Source of the DNA: Yersinia alsatica
GTDB taxonomy: Bacteria > Pseudomonadota > Gammaproteobacteria > Enterobacterales > Enterobacteriaceae
Direction of reading: 5' to 3'
DNA length: 64,000 nt
Assembly (NCBI RefSeq): GCF_902170305.1
Contig: NZ_CABHWW010000009.1
Coordinates: 248,001-312,000 of the forward strand
The number at the start of each line of letters is the position of its first letter. Position 1 is the first letter of the stretch. The notes beneath the pieces are model-generated. The model was not told the origin of the DNA. It saw only the letters and a list, made by a program, of their open reading frames with translations, and did not search any database. The position numbers and the translations under genes were made by a program. Below are positions 48,253 through 56,468 of this stretch, in pieces.

Positions 48253-48280
48253 TTGACTCACTTCGAACTATCCCTATAAT
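48253..48280 (+). promoter_or_regulatory. Sigma-70 promoter of the tRNA-Val/tRNA-Lys operon
   Basis: TTGACT at 48253-48258, 16-base spacer, TATAAT at 48275-48280, then GCGACTCC; 20 bases upstream of the first tRNA-Val. Confidence 0.8.
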
Positions 48281-48300
48281 GCGACTCCAACAACACGGCG

Positions 48301-48376
48301 GGGCGATTAGCTCAGTTGGTAGAGCATCTCCTTTACACGGAGGGGGTCATCAGTTCGAATCTGGTATCGCCCACCA
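48301..48376 (+). tRNA. valU: tRNA-Val(TAC) copy 1
   Basis: 76 bases with CCA; acceptor GGGCGAT / ATCGCCC, anticodon loop TTTACAC giving TAC. First unit of an exact 118-bp tandem repeat. Confidence 0.97.
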
Positions 48377-48418
48377 CTCATCTCTCATTGGTTTTAAAGT
48401 ATTAAAAGTAGTAGAAGT

Positions 48419-48494
48419 GGGCGATTAGCTCAGTTGGTAGAGCATCTCCTTTACACGGAGGGGGTCATCAGTTCGAATCTGGTATCGCCCACCA
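48419..48494 (+). tRNA. tRNA-Val(TAC) copy 2
   Basis: Identical to copy 1, 118 bases later. Confidence 0.97.
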
Positions 48495-48536
48495 CTCATC
48501 TCTCATTGGTTTTAAAGTATTAAAAGTAGTAGAAGT

Positions 48537-48612
48537 GGGCGATTAGCTCAGTTGGTAGAGCATCTCCTTTACACGGAGGGGGTCATCAGTTCGAATCTGG
48601 TATCGCCCACCA
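48537..48612 (+). tRNA. tRNA-Val(TAC) copy 3
   Basis: Identical to copies 1 and 2, again after 118 bases. Confidence 0.97.
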
Positions 48613-48654
48613 CTCATCTCTCATTGGTTTTAAAGTATTAAAAGTAGTAGAAGT

Positions 48655-48730
48655 GGGCGATTAGCTCAGTTGGTAGAGCATCTCCTTTACACGGAGGGGG
48701 TCATCAGTTCGAATCTGGTATCGCCCACCA
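48655..48730 (+). tRNA. tRNA-Val(TAC) copy 4
   Basis: Identical gene; its downstream spacer differs from the others and leads to tRNA-Lys. E. coli has three tRNA-Val at this locus (valU, valX, valY). Confidence 0.97.
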
Positions 48731-48757
48731 CTTCTCTTACTCTCAGTTATATATAAT

Positions 48758-48833
48758 GGGTCGTTAGCTCAGTTGGTAGAGCAGTTGACTTTTAATCAAT
48801 TGGTCGCAGGTTCGAATCCCGCACGACCCACCA
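48758..48833 (+). tRNA. lysV: tRNA-Lys(TTT)
   Basis: 76 bases with CCA; acceptor GGGTCGT / ACGACCC, anticodon loop CTTTTAA giving TTT. Last gene of the tRNA-Val-Lys operon, as E. coli lysV. Its 3' end is partially duplicated 239 bases downstream. Confidence 0.97.
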
Positions 48834-48888
48834 TTATATCAAGTGCCTCAGTAACTCCCCCCAAATACAGAAATTGCATACCACACAA
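48815..48888 (+). repeat. Direct repeat, left copy: tRNA-Lys 3' end plus flank
   Basis: 74 bases beginning AATCCCGCACGACCCA (3' strand of T-arm and acceptor of tRNA-Lys) and running into the flank CATTATATCAAGTGCCTCAGTAACTCC. Repeated with about six differences at 49054-49128. Confidence 0.85.
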
Positions 48889-49049
48889 AACGTGTGGGTG
48901 AGACAAAACTGCACGTCAGTTTTGAACAACGCTTGCGTTGGCCCGAAGGGCGAGTATCAGTATGATACGAGTAACCTGCGTTCAGGTTCGAGCCGAGCGA
49001 AGCGAGACAGCAACGCGTAGCGTTGACCCGAAGGGCGAGTCCATAGGAC
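48881..49049 (+). repeat. Array of short hairpins downstream of tRNA-Lys
   Basis: Nine consecutive small stem-loops: CCACAC/GTGTGG, CAAAACTG/CAGTTTTG, CAACG/CGTTG, GCCC/GGGC, GTATCA/TGATAC, AACCTG/CAGGTT, CAACGC/GCGTTG, CCC/GGG and GTCC/GGAC, with loops of 3-5 bases. CGAG recurs seven times as linker. The pair CAACG...CGTTG + CCCGAAGGG + CGAGT occurs twice (48927-48955 and 49011-49040). It has no useful ORF. Function unknown. Confidence 0.85.
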
Positions 49050-49053
49050 GAGT

Positions 49054-49128
49054 AATCCCGCACGACCCAGCATTATATCAAGTACCTCAGTAACTCCCCC
49101 TCAAATACAGAAATCGCATACTACACAA
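49054..49128 (+). repeat. Direct repeat, right copy: tRNA-Lys 3' end remnant
   Basis: Starts AATCCCGCACGACCCA and then differs from CCA (CAGCATT versus CCACCATT-type), so the tRNA end is non-functional; the flanking sequence repeats up to CACAA. Confidence 0.85.
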
Positions 49129-49135
49129 TGAAAAA

Positions 49136-49163
49136 CCCAAGCTGACTTCAGCCCGGGCTTTTG
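49136..49163. terminator. Terminator between tRNA operon and symporter gene
   Basis: CCC-AA-GCTG / CAGC-CC-GGG stem with an internal mismatch, A5 on the left and T4 on the right, so it could terminate transcription from both sides. Confidence 0.6.
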
Positions 49164-49197
49164 ATACTGCTAGCGTGATGCAAATATATTTGTGGTG

Positions 49198-50526
49198 CTA
49201 TTTCGCGGATGCTTCGAGAGTGAAAGCCTCTTGAGCAAGCAGAGTTTCTGTCTCAATTAATTGTTCTTCAGCACTCACCTTGGCAATACCACGGCAACCT
49301 TCGCCATAATGTTCACCTTCCCAACGTCCAACCAGTGCCGCACCGATTGCATTACTCATTACGTTAGTTGCCGAACGGCCCATATCCAAGAAGGGATCAA
49401 CGCCCATTAATAGAATTAAACCCGCTTCCGGAATATTAAATTGGCTCAAAGTTGCGGCGATAACCACTAATGATGCACGAGGAACACCAGCCATACCTTT
49501 AGATGTCAGCATTAGGATTAATAGCATAGTGATTTGTTCGCCCATACTCAGATGTATATTGCATGCTTGAGCAATAAAGATGACGGCAAATGAGCAATAT
49601 GCCATGGAGCCGACCAGGTTGAACGAATAACCAATAGGCAGAACAAAACTGGAAATTTTGTTAGAAACACCAAACTCCTCCAGTTTCTCCAGTGTACCGG
49701 GGAAAGCCGCTTCGGAACTTGAAGTGGTAAAGGCTAACAGTGCTGGTTCGCTGATACCTTTTATTAATCGAAGAGTACAGCGGCCAATCAGCACAATTGA
49801 GCAGCCAATTAAAATGAGCCACAGCAATCCCAGAGTGAAATAGAATTCACCCATAAAGATACCAGCGCTGACTAATACGCCCATCCCGCGCTCAGAAATC
49901 ATCGCTGAGATAGCAGCAAATACGGTCAGTGGCGCAAATAACATGACATAACCGGTCAGTTTCAACATCAGGTGCGCCAGCGAATCTAGCACAGCAACGA
50001 TAGGTTGCGCTTTCTCTCCGATAGCGGAAAGGCTAATCCCCATAAAAATAGAGAAAACAACAATTTGCAGGATTTCATTGCGCGCCATTGCATCAACAAT
50101 ACTGGTCGGAATGGCATGCGAAATAAACACTTTAGCGGAGAAAGGAACTGGAGCAATACCGTCAACAGCACTGGCACTTGCTGCCACGAAATTGATGCCA
50201 TCGCCCGGTCTGAGGAGGTTAACCACCACCAAGCCAAGCAGAATTGAAATGAATGCCGCGCAAATAAACAGGAACAGCGTTTTTGAGAAAACGCGCCCTA
50301 ACGTTTTGGCGTCACCCATTTTGGCAATCCCAACCACTAAGGTTGAGATAATCAATGGCGCGATAATCATTTTAATTAAACGCAGAAAAATATCGGTAAA
50401 GATGGATATTTCAGATGAGTATGATTTGGCAAAGTCAGGACTGCTAAAGGAATTTATTAAAAAACCGACAATAATACCTATTATCAAACCCAAGATGATC
50501 ATTGTGGTCAAGTTCTTTGATTTCAT
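49198..50526 (-). CDS. Dicarboxylate/amino acid:cation symporter (DAACS family)
   Basis: 442 residues with eight membrane helices and two re-entrant loops. The signatures LAFTTSSSEAAFPGTLEKLEEFGV (serine-rich hairpin 1) and MGVDPFLDMGRSATNVMSNAIG (NMDGT-equivalent/substrate site) are those of the GltP/DctA family. By context it probably imports glutamate, or exports/imports a C4/C5 dicarboxylate, for the glutamate mutase pathway. A terminator hairpin separates it from the upstream operon, so it may be expressed at a different level. Confidence 0.88.
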   Translation of the reverse strand: MKSKNLTTMIILGLIIGIIVGFLINSFSSPDFAKSYSSEISIFTDIFLRLIKMIIAPLIISTLVVGIAKMGDAKTLGRVFSKTLFLFICAAFISILLGLVVVNLLRPGDGINFVAASASAVDGIAPVPFSAKVFISHAIPTSIVDAMARNEILQIVVFSIFMGISLSAIGEKAQPIVAVLDSLAHLMLKLTGYVMLFAPLTVFAAISAMISERGMGVLVSAGIFMGEFYFTLGLLWLILIGCSIVLIGRCTLRLIKGISEPALLAFTTSSSEAAFPGTLEKLEEFGVSNKISSFVLPIGYSFNLVGSMAYCSFAVIFIAQACNIHLSMGEQITMLLILMLTSKGMAGVPRASLVVIAATLSQFNIPEAGLILLMGVDPFLDMGRSATNVMSNAIGAALVGRWEGEHYGEGCRGIAKVSAEEQLIETETLLAQEAFTLEASAK

Positions 50527-50609
50527 AATGATTCCATTTATAAGTAGGGTGGCATTGTTTTTATAAAATATTTAATAATTTCACCGATGTTGTATTTTAT
50601 TTTCTATAG

Positions 50610-50642
50610 AAAAAACGGTGCATCAGGCAGCACAATGCACCG
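50610..50642 (-). terminator. Rho-independent terminator after the glm operon
   Basis: CGGTGCAT / ATGCACCG 8-bp perfect stem with an 11-base loop, followed on the minus strand by TTTTTTC; located between the DUF4387 gene and the symporter gene. Confidence 0.8.
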
Positions 50643-50683
50643 GGCTATTCGGATGTTTTTCTATCGTTACAGCTGATTAAAAA

Positions 50684-51001
50684 CTAAATATTGAACTCGA
50701 GCTTTAATAATGGTGCATGTTGTTGAGCACCATAGACATCGGTATCACCTACGGCACCTGACACCAGATGGCGTGGCATCACTATTTTTACCGCATTGGC
50801 GGGATCAAACCAAATAATACGCGAGACGAATTTAGGCTCGACTTTATAAATATTGGCTATCAACTCTTTTTGGAATTGGCCGGATTCTTTAATGTTAGAA
50901 TAAATGCTTTTATTCTTGAATAAAATATCCAACACTAATTCATATGGCCCCGCATTTTTTGATCTGACGACATGAGCCAATTCTATAATAGACATTTTCA
51001 T
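50684..51001 (-). CDS. DUF4387 family protein
   Basis: 105 residues, no membrane segment. Typical sequence LAHVVRSKNAGPYELVLDILFKN and VMPRHLVSGAVGDTDVYGAQQHAPLL. DUF4387 proteins are commonly encoded next to DUF1446/AtuA proteins, and in some genomes the two are fused, which suggests subunits of one enzyme. AAGGAG ribosome binding site; the ATG overlaps the AtuA-family stop codon (ATGA). Reaction unknown. Confidence 0.85.
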   Translation of the reverse strand: MKMSIIELAHVVRSKNAGPYELVLDILFKNKSIYSNIKESGQFQKELIANIYKVEPKFVSRIIWFDPANAVKIVMPRHLVSGAVGDTDVYGAQQHAPLLKLEFNI

Positions 51002-52371
51002 GCCATCACTCCTTCTGCTGTGATATTTTCCAGCTTAAACTTAAATGCAATTTCTGGTGTATATTCCATTAAGTGATAAATAGAAAATTCATAAACCAGA
51101 CCTGCCCGAATATCAGAAGGCGAGAAGGGGAATGCTAAATTACCGGCAGTAGCAATTCGCCCGGTATAACCATAATGAAGCAAGGTCGAGCGCGCGAGGG
51201 AGCAAATACTGTCTGCCATTGCTTGAGAAGGGGCGACAACATCAAGCAAAATACCCAATTCATAAGATGTGGTATCTGGCTCCGGCTCCATTTTACCCAT
51301 GACGCCATTTTTGCCATACAGATGAAAATTGAGTTGCACCGAATCAGGCGCGATACTCAGATTTTTCTCTACACTTTTGCGCACTTCGAGCAAAATATTA
51401 TCAATATCCGCAATCATAATGGCGTCACGGGTGCCAGCAATGCTCAGCGTGCGATAACCCACCGGGCGAGCCCCTTCTAACTTCACAGCATAGGGGGTGT
51501 TTTCATGCACTGAGCCGCTAACGCGAACTTGGCCATTACCCGCATCCTTAAACTGGCAAGCGGTCAGATTCAATACACCACCGGGGCCGGGTAAGAAGTA
51601 AGGATCTGATTTCTCATACAATGTATGTGCTGCTGCCGAGGTTTCAGTAAATTGGCGCTTTTCGTTGAAAGTCTTCAAAGTAAAGCCAGTTTCATCCAGA
51701 ATACCCATGGCACAGTCGGAACCTGATCCTGGCGTTGCGGCAATGGCGGCACACTCCAGAATCTTGCCACAATGCAGGGCCAAACCCTCATCGAACCCCT
51801 TCATAATAGGTAATGCGGCAAAGCAGGCAGGATCATAAGCTCGGCCGCCTAACACCACTTGCGCCCCGGCTTGCAATGCCTCCTGGAAAGGCTCGACCCC
51901 CATCTGTGCCACGATATACGTGGTTGCATCAATAGCTTCATGGGTGAGTTCCGGCACAAAGTCCAGCGACTGAATCTTGCCAGCATCAAGAGCAGCGTGA
52001 ACCACTTCTTTACTCACATCGGCTGGAATAACCGCCAGGGTAAAGCTCAGTGATTCCTCTTGGGCAATTTCCAAAATGATCTGACGACACCATTCCAGAT
52101 GTGGTGCAGCGCCAGAACCTCCTGCCGTACCTATGACGACAGGAATACCTTGTTTTACACCGGCCGTTATCATGTAACGCAAATCCCGTTTAACCCCAGC
52201 CCGGTCGGTAAAAGGTTTGCCGGAACCCAGATAATGGGGGCCGGGATCGGAGGAACCAGCATCAACGGCGATTAAATCGGGTGATTCCTCCAGCGCTTTC
52301 ATAAAGCTCTCTTCGGGAAATCCATATCCCAGAATGGCTGTTGGCGAGAGGATTTTAAAGGTTTTAGACAT
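50998..52371 (-). CDS. AtuA-family (DUF1446) protein
   Basis: 457 residues covering the DUF1446 domain (SPTAILGYGFPEESF, DAGSSDPGPHYLGSG, GTAGGSGAAPHLEW, GGRAYDPACFAALP). AtuA of Pseudomonas belongs to the acyclic terpene utilisation cluster, but its reaction is not established. Here it sits between MAL and DUF4387 with a one-base gap and a four-base overlap, so it is part of the glutamate mutase operon. I infer a step acting on mesaconate or citramalate, without direct evidence. Confidence 0.85.
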   Translation of the reverse strand: MSKTFKILSPTAILGYGFPEESFMKALEESPDLIAVDAGSSDPGPHYLGSGKPFTDRAGVKRDLRYMITAGVKQGIPVVIGTAGGSGAAPHLEWCRQIILEIAQEESLSFTLAVIPADVSKEVVHAALDAGKIQSLDFVPELTHEAIDATTYIVAQMGVEPFQEALQAGAQVVLGGRAYDPACFAALPIMKGFDEGLALHCGKILECAAIAATPGSGSDCAMGILDETGFTLKTFNEKRQFTETSAAAHTLYEKSDPYFLPGPGGVLNLTACQFKDAGNGQVRVSGSVHENTPYAVKLEGARPVGYRTLSIAGTRDAIMIADIDNILLEVRKSVEKNLSIAPDSVQLNFHLYGKNGVMGKMEPEPDTTSYELGILLDVVAPSQAMADSICSLARSTLLHYGYTGRIATAGNLAFPFSPSDIRAGLVYEFSIYHLMEYTPEIAFKFKLENITAEGVMA

Positions 52372-52372
52372 A

Positions 52373-53617
52373 TCAATTCGCCTTTGCTTGCAGTTGTGCG
52401 ATGGTCCGAGTCATCTCATTAAACACAATGTTCATGCCTTCATCGAAGCCCATACCCGGCTTGATGAGCATGCGCATTGGGCGGGAAGCAATAGCGACAT
52501 GCACACAGGTACGGGCGCTGATATCCGTTTCGTTACAGGTTCCGCCTTGATAGGCCTCCATACCTTTTTTATTGCAGTAAAGCACGGCATCAACAATGTT
52601 GTGGATACTGCCCAGATCTGGGGTTTTGATCTGCACCATGTGGCAGCTGCGCGCATCAGTAAAATCGATGATATCTTGGTAGGTATTGCACCATTCGTCG
52701 GCCACGATTTTGACGGAAGAACCGAGTTTTTCCAGATTACGGGTGATTTCGGTCAACAGACGAATTTGGTCGGGTTTATTCCCCGCATCCACCGGCCCTT
52801 CGATATACAAATCAAGCTCTCCGGCCTGTTCCTGTAAGCTGGCGATATACTCGGCACACCGCATTGGGTCCATATCGAAAATCAAGCCAATAGTGCCGTA
52901 AACGTCGATATGTAAGTTAGGTTTGTAATTGGGATCAACCCGCAAGTCAGTCACACGTTTAGCCAACCAGCTCACGTAATCACGCAGTTTTTCCCCATTA
53001 CGCCCCAGTTTTTCATCAACATTATTGATAAGGCCGTGTGGCAGGACATCGACACCTTTGAGGATCATTTTATCGACGGCGATGTAGCGATCGTCGCCAC
53101 TTTGCCCGAACAGCGGGATAGGCAGGGCCACCAGCGGTAGATGCCACTCATCACATACCACTTCCGCTTTTAAGCGGCCAGTGGCTAATGCGGTGGCGTC
53201 CAGCAATGCTTGGGACAGGCCATAACGAATGGCGGTATGCAGCTGCTTGCCATTAATCGTCACTTCATCAAAGAAGCGCGCATTTTGGCGAAACTCACTA
53301 ATGTCACGCCCTTCCAGCAGTGGTTTGATATGTTTTTCCAGGAAAGGAACGAAGTTGGCGGCAATAAACAGAGGGTCACGGCCACCAGCTCCGGAATATT
53401 GTACTGCTGCACAGTCGCCAACTGCGACGGCACCATTCTCTAAAATTAATTGGATATTTACACATTCACCAGCCTGACGAATAGAGGTGAAACCATCAGT
53501 TACAGGTTGGCCCTGATAGATAAAACCATCCAATTTAGCGCCGTTTTTTATTGCCTGCTGGTCATCGAAGTAGAAAGATGAATTACCGGCAGTGAACAGT
53601 ACTTGCTTGATTTTCAT
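52373..53617 (-). CDS. mal: Methylaspartate ammonia-lyase
   Basis: 414 residues, enolase superfamily. Catalytic Lys331 (VQIKTPDLGS) and His194 (PHGLIN), and metal ligands Asp238, Glu273 and Asp307, occupy exactly the positions known for the Clostridium and Citrobacter enzymes. It removes ammonia from (2S,3S)-3-methylaspartate to give mesaconate. Its start overlaps the glmE stop (TAATG). Confidence 0.96.
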   Translation of the reverse strand: MKIKQVLFTAGNSSFYFDDQQAIKNGAKLDGFIYQGQPVTDGFTSIRQAGECVNIQLILENGAVAVGDCAAVQYSGAGGRDPLFIAANFVPFLEKHIKPLLEGRDISEFRQNARFFDEVTINGKQLHTAIRYGLSQALLDATALATGRLKAEVVCDEWHLPLVALPIPLFGQSGDDRYIAVDKMILKGVDVLPHGLINNVDEKLGRNGEKLRDYVSWLAKRVTDLRVDPNYKPNLHIDVYGTIGLIFDMDPMRCAEYIASLQEQAGELDLYIEGPVDAGNKPDQIRLLTEITRNLEKLGSSVKIVADEWCNTYQDIIDFTDARSCHMVQIKTPDLGSIHNIVDAVLYCNKKGMEAYQGGTCNETDISARTCVHVAIASRPMRMLIKPGMGFDEGMNIVFNEMTRTIAQLQAKAN

Positions 53618-55065
53618 TATGGTCTTCCTATTAATTTGCTGTGGGATACGGCGTTAATATCGTCAATAATCATTTGGAATGACGGGGTACGGCCTTCTTC
53701 TTTGGCTCTCTCAGCAACAAAATCATGGTGGAGCGCCAAAACATCTTTAGGCAGTGGAACGGAACCGGGATCAAACACGCGGATAGCGCCGTGGTTATCA
53801 CGGATTGGCATCATCTTGCCGGAGTTACAGGTCGCGGGCGCAAAAGGCACATCAAGAACCCCGGCTTCAAAGGCTCGGACAGTGCCGATAGCAATATCGC
53901 CTTGGCCTAGCTCCAGCACTTTGTTCATCACCGCGCGGACTTCACGTTTAATCAGCTCAATTTCGCGGTCAACTTCGACACAAGGCGGGAATTTTTGGTC
54001 ACGCACCATGTTCAGCATTTGGTTTGATGCTCTCAAACCTTGACCATTAGCCTCGGCTGTTGGAATGCCATAGGCTTCATGTGGGCTCTTAGTGATAACT
54101 TTGGTAGCCCCGGCCATCCCCGCGACAGCGGCTCCCCAAGAGATAACCGCAAATGCACGAGATTCGTCCTCTGGGAAGCCCCCCATCCACTGGTGGAATA
54201 CCGTGCTAAGCTCATAATTTTCATAGCCATTGGCATGGAAATATTCATCAGCTAACTCGCGCAGAGAGCGGATAGCTGCAATATCTTGCACCACATTACC
54301 CACTTGGCCGTAACCGACGGTGATTGATTTCACGCCCTGTTCCAAAGCCAATAACCCCTCAATAATGGCCACAGCATGGGAAACAAAAGGCGGGATTAAG
54401 GTGCCGGTTAATGGGCCAAAGGGTTCGCGATTGATACGAATTCCGTGCTCTTCATATACGCCAATCAAACGGTCACAGTACTGCCAATCGCGAATGGATT
54501 TCTCCAGCGTCACACGTTTTGCATAGGGGATGTTGTAAGAGATACCGCCACCTTCATAGCTGGTAAATCCGCTAGCCATGGCAATTTCGGCCAATAGGCG
54601 GGCATCGGGGGTGCCGTGGCGAATTTGCAGTGGTTTAGATAAAGTTTCGGTAATACGGCGACAGGCGGTGACGCCATGATTAACCACGGGTAACCCATTG
54701 AGCTTGGATGTGCCCGCTTCGATAGATTTTTGGATACCAACCGCTGCCTCTTCATAGCGATTGAGGCGGGTATAAGCATCGATGGTGGTCGGTAACAGAT
54801 CGCAGTCTTTTTGGAGTGTTTTTAATAGCTCGATATGTTCTTCGATTAAGGCCACTCCCGCACGAGGTTGGCTCAGCGTGATCCCTTGGCGGTCGGCTTC
54901 AAACAGGGCCCGGGCAAAGTTTTTTGCCTCAGGAATGCTTTGCTGGTATTTGACTCCATCCTCAAAATTCTCAACATCCTTGCCGGTGTGCCAAGTTTTT
55001 AATACTTGAAAGCGCTCAGACATAAAGTCGTCTAAAGATATTTTTTTGTTTCGAAGTTCCATCAT
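53617..55065 (-). CDS. glmE: Glutamate mutase epsilon subunit (GlmE)
   Basis: 482 residues from the ATG at 55065; an ATG five codons upstream (55080) would add residues not found in relatives, and MELRNKKIS at 55062 is equally possible. TIM-barrel subunit binding glutamate and adenosylcobalamin, highly similar to Clostridium GlmE (QPRAGVALIEEHIELL, RHGTPDARLLAEI, YEGGGISYNIPYAK, VFHQWMGGFPEDES). With GlmS it rearranges L-glutamate to (2S,3S)-3-methylaspartate. Confidence 0.95.
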   Translation of the reverse strand: MMELRNKKISLDDFMSERFQVLKTWHTGKDVENFEDGVKYQQSIPEAKNFARALFEADRQGITLSQPRAGVALIEEHIELLKTLQKDCDLLPTTIDAYTRLNRYEEAAVGIQKSIEAGTSKLNGLPVVNHGVTACRRITETLSKPLQIRHGTPDARLLAEIAMASGFTSYEGGGISYNIPYAKRVTLEKSIRDWQYCDRLIGVYEEHGIRINREPFGPLTGTLIPPFVSHAVAIIEGLLALEQGVKSITVGYGQVGNVVQDIAAIRSLRELADEYFHANGYENYELSTVFHQWMGGFPEDESRAFAVISWGAAVAGMAGATKVITKSPHEAYGIPTAEANGQGLRASNQMLNMVRDQKFPPCVEVDREIELIKREVRAVMNKVLELGQGDIAIGTVRAFEAGVLDVPFAPATCNSGKMMPIRDNHGAIRVFDPGSVPLPKDVLALHHDFVAERAKEEGRTPSFQMIIDDINAVSHSKLIGRP

Positions 55066-55076
55066 GACTCCAATTT

Positions 55077-56468
55077 TCACTTGTTCAAAATTCGAACGCC
55101 AGTCTGGGCGGCAGCTTTAGGAAAGCGACGAGCGACATTAGCGAGCAGGGGAAGTAAACCTTGTGTATCTCTGTAATATTCAAACTGGTTGGGGAGCAGC
55201 ACTTGCTTGCCTTTATCATCAAAATCACGATATTTCAGCCAGTTATGGATATCGAATGACTCTGCTCTGGAGAGCCATCCTCCGGTGCCAATGACTTTCT
55301 TCACGAGACTTAAATCACGGCCAAGTTGCAGGTCAACATTGCCAGTACAGGTACAGACCTGTGTTTTGGTGCCAGCATGGCGCTCAGAGGCATATCCGAC
55401 ACAAATCCCCGCCAGCAATTGGTCAAACACGCACTCTTCATCGGTGCGCGGTAAATAGCCGGGATGTGCAGTGATATGTTTTAAATAGGCATGAAAAGCG
55501 GCAATTTTGCTCTGTTGATGGGCGAAATAGTGCTCAATCATTGGCATGCCGGTTTCGCCTGCATTAAGGGCCGAAACCCGCATGCCCAAATCGCCTTCTA
55601 CGGTGCGCTTAATCAGCGGTTCTGGGATGCCATGCATGACGGTGTCAGGCATTAAGTGATTGTTATAGGAGGAATAAATATCTGTCGTTGCCCCTCCCAT
55701 ATCAATCAGCATAAATGTTTCCCACTCGGGGACATGCAGGCGAATTTGCTGAACTAATTCAAAGACTGAATAAGGCGTTGGTAATGGTTCTTCACCGGTT
55801 TGATTGACGATGACGTCTAAACCTTTCCCTTTCACAATTTTGTGCAGAAAGATGTCACAAATAGCTTTACGCGCGCCATAAGGGTTAGGGCTATCAAGAT
55901 TGGGCAGAACATTATCGACAATGGTTAAATCTTTATTAGCGAGGATCTCCTGTACATCATCATCCAGGTCACGATTTCCGGCATAAATAATGGCGCATTC
56001 AAGGTCCGATTGAGCCAATAATTTGGCGTTCAATAAGCCGTGATTGCAGTCGCCACCATCAGTACCGCCGGTAAATAGCAGGATATCTGGCGGTGATGTT
56101 TCCAAAGCTCGGACATCTGATTTATTCAAGTTATAGGAGAAATGTTGTGACACTTTGGCCCCGGCAGAGTGCGCCGCAACTTTGGCAGACTCGAGGGTAA
56201 TATTGGGCACCAACCCAATAGCCGCAACGGAAAGCCCCCCTTTAGCCGAAGAGGAGTAATCAATTTTGACCTTCCCAGAGGCCAACAGTGGTCGGGCATC
56301 ACTCACATTCAGGATCTTATTCAAGACTGAAAAGAACCCATCGGCTAAATGTTGTGGTGTCGTGGGGGATAATGCATAGTTTTTCACTTCAATCTGGTCA
56401 TTATCCCCAACCTCGAACACTGCTCCTTTGGTCCAAGTGGAGCCAATATCGATAGAAACGCTGATCAT
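55077..56468 (-). CDS. glmL: GlmL (MutL), glutamate mutase reactivating ATPase
   Basis: 463 residues of the ASKHA/MutL family: phosphate-1 motif SIDIGSTWTKGAVF at the N-terminus and FMLIDMGGATTDIYS (phosphate-2) near residue 240. Such proteins, encoded between GlmS and GlmE, reactivate the mutase by exchanging inactive cobalamin. Overlaps glmS by ATGA and is followed by glmE after about 11 bases. Confidence 0.93.
   Translation of the reverse strand: MISVSIDIGSTWTKGAVFEVGDNDQIEVKNYALSPTTPQHLADGFFSVLNKILNVSDARPLLASGKVKIDYSSSAKGGLSVAAIGLVPNITLESAKVAAHSAGAKVSQHFSYNLNKSDVRALETSPPDILLFTGGTDGGDCNHGLLNAKLLAQSDLECAIIYAGNRDLDDDVQEILANKDLTIVDNVLPNLDSPNPYGARKAICDIFLHKIVKGKGLDVIVNQTGEEPLPTPYSVFELVQQIRLHVPEWETFMLIDMGGATTDIYSSYNNHLMPDTVMHGIPEPLIKRTVEGDLGMRVSALNAGETGMPMIEHYFAHQQSKIAAFHAYLKHITAHPGYLPRTDEECVFDQLLAGICVGYASERHAGTKTQVCTCTGNVDLQLGRDLSLVKKVIGTGGWLSRAESFDIHNWLKYRDFDDKGKQVLLPNQFEYYRDTQGLLPLLANVARRFPKAAAQTGVRILNK

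Larger units (their letters stand above)
48301..48654 (+). repeat. Three perfect 118-bp tandem units carrying tRNA-Val
   Basis: Each unit is a 76-base tRNA-Val plus an identical 42-base spacer (CTCATCTCTCATTGG...). No differences between the units are visible, indicating recent amplification or ongoing homogenisation. Confidence 0.95.

Noticed and set aside
48168-48428. 86-codon ORF running through the tRNA-Val promoter and first tRNA gene
   Set aside because: It overlaps a promoter and structured tRNA sequence and has no homology; chance ORF.
48301-48730. Regular 118-bp repeats as a CRISPR array
   Set aside because: The repeated units are tRNA-Val genes with identical spacers; CRISPR spacers would differ.
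49054-49128. Second functional tRNA-Lys
   Set aside because: Only the 3' strand of the T-arm and acceptor is present; D-arm and anticodon arm are missing.
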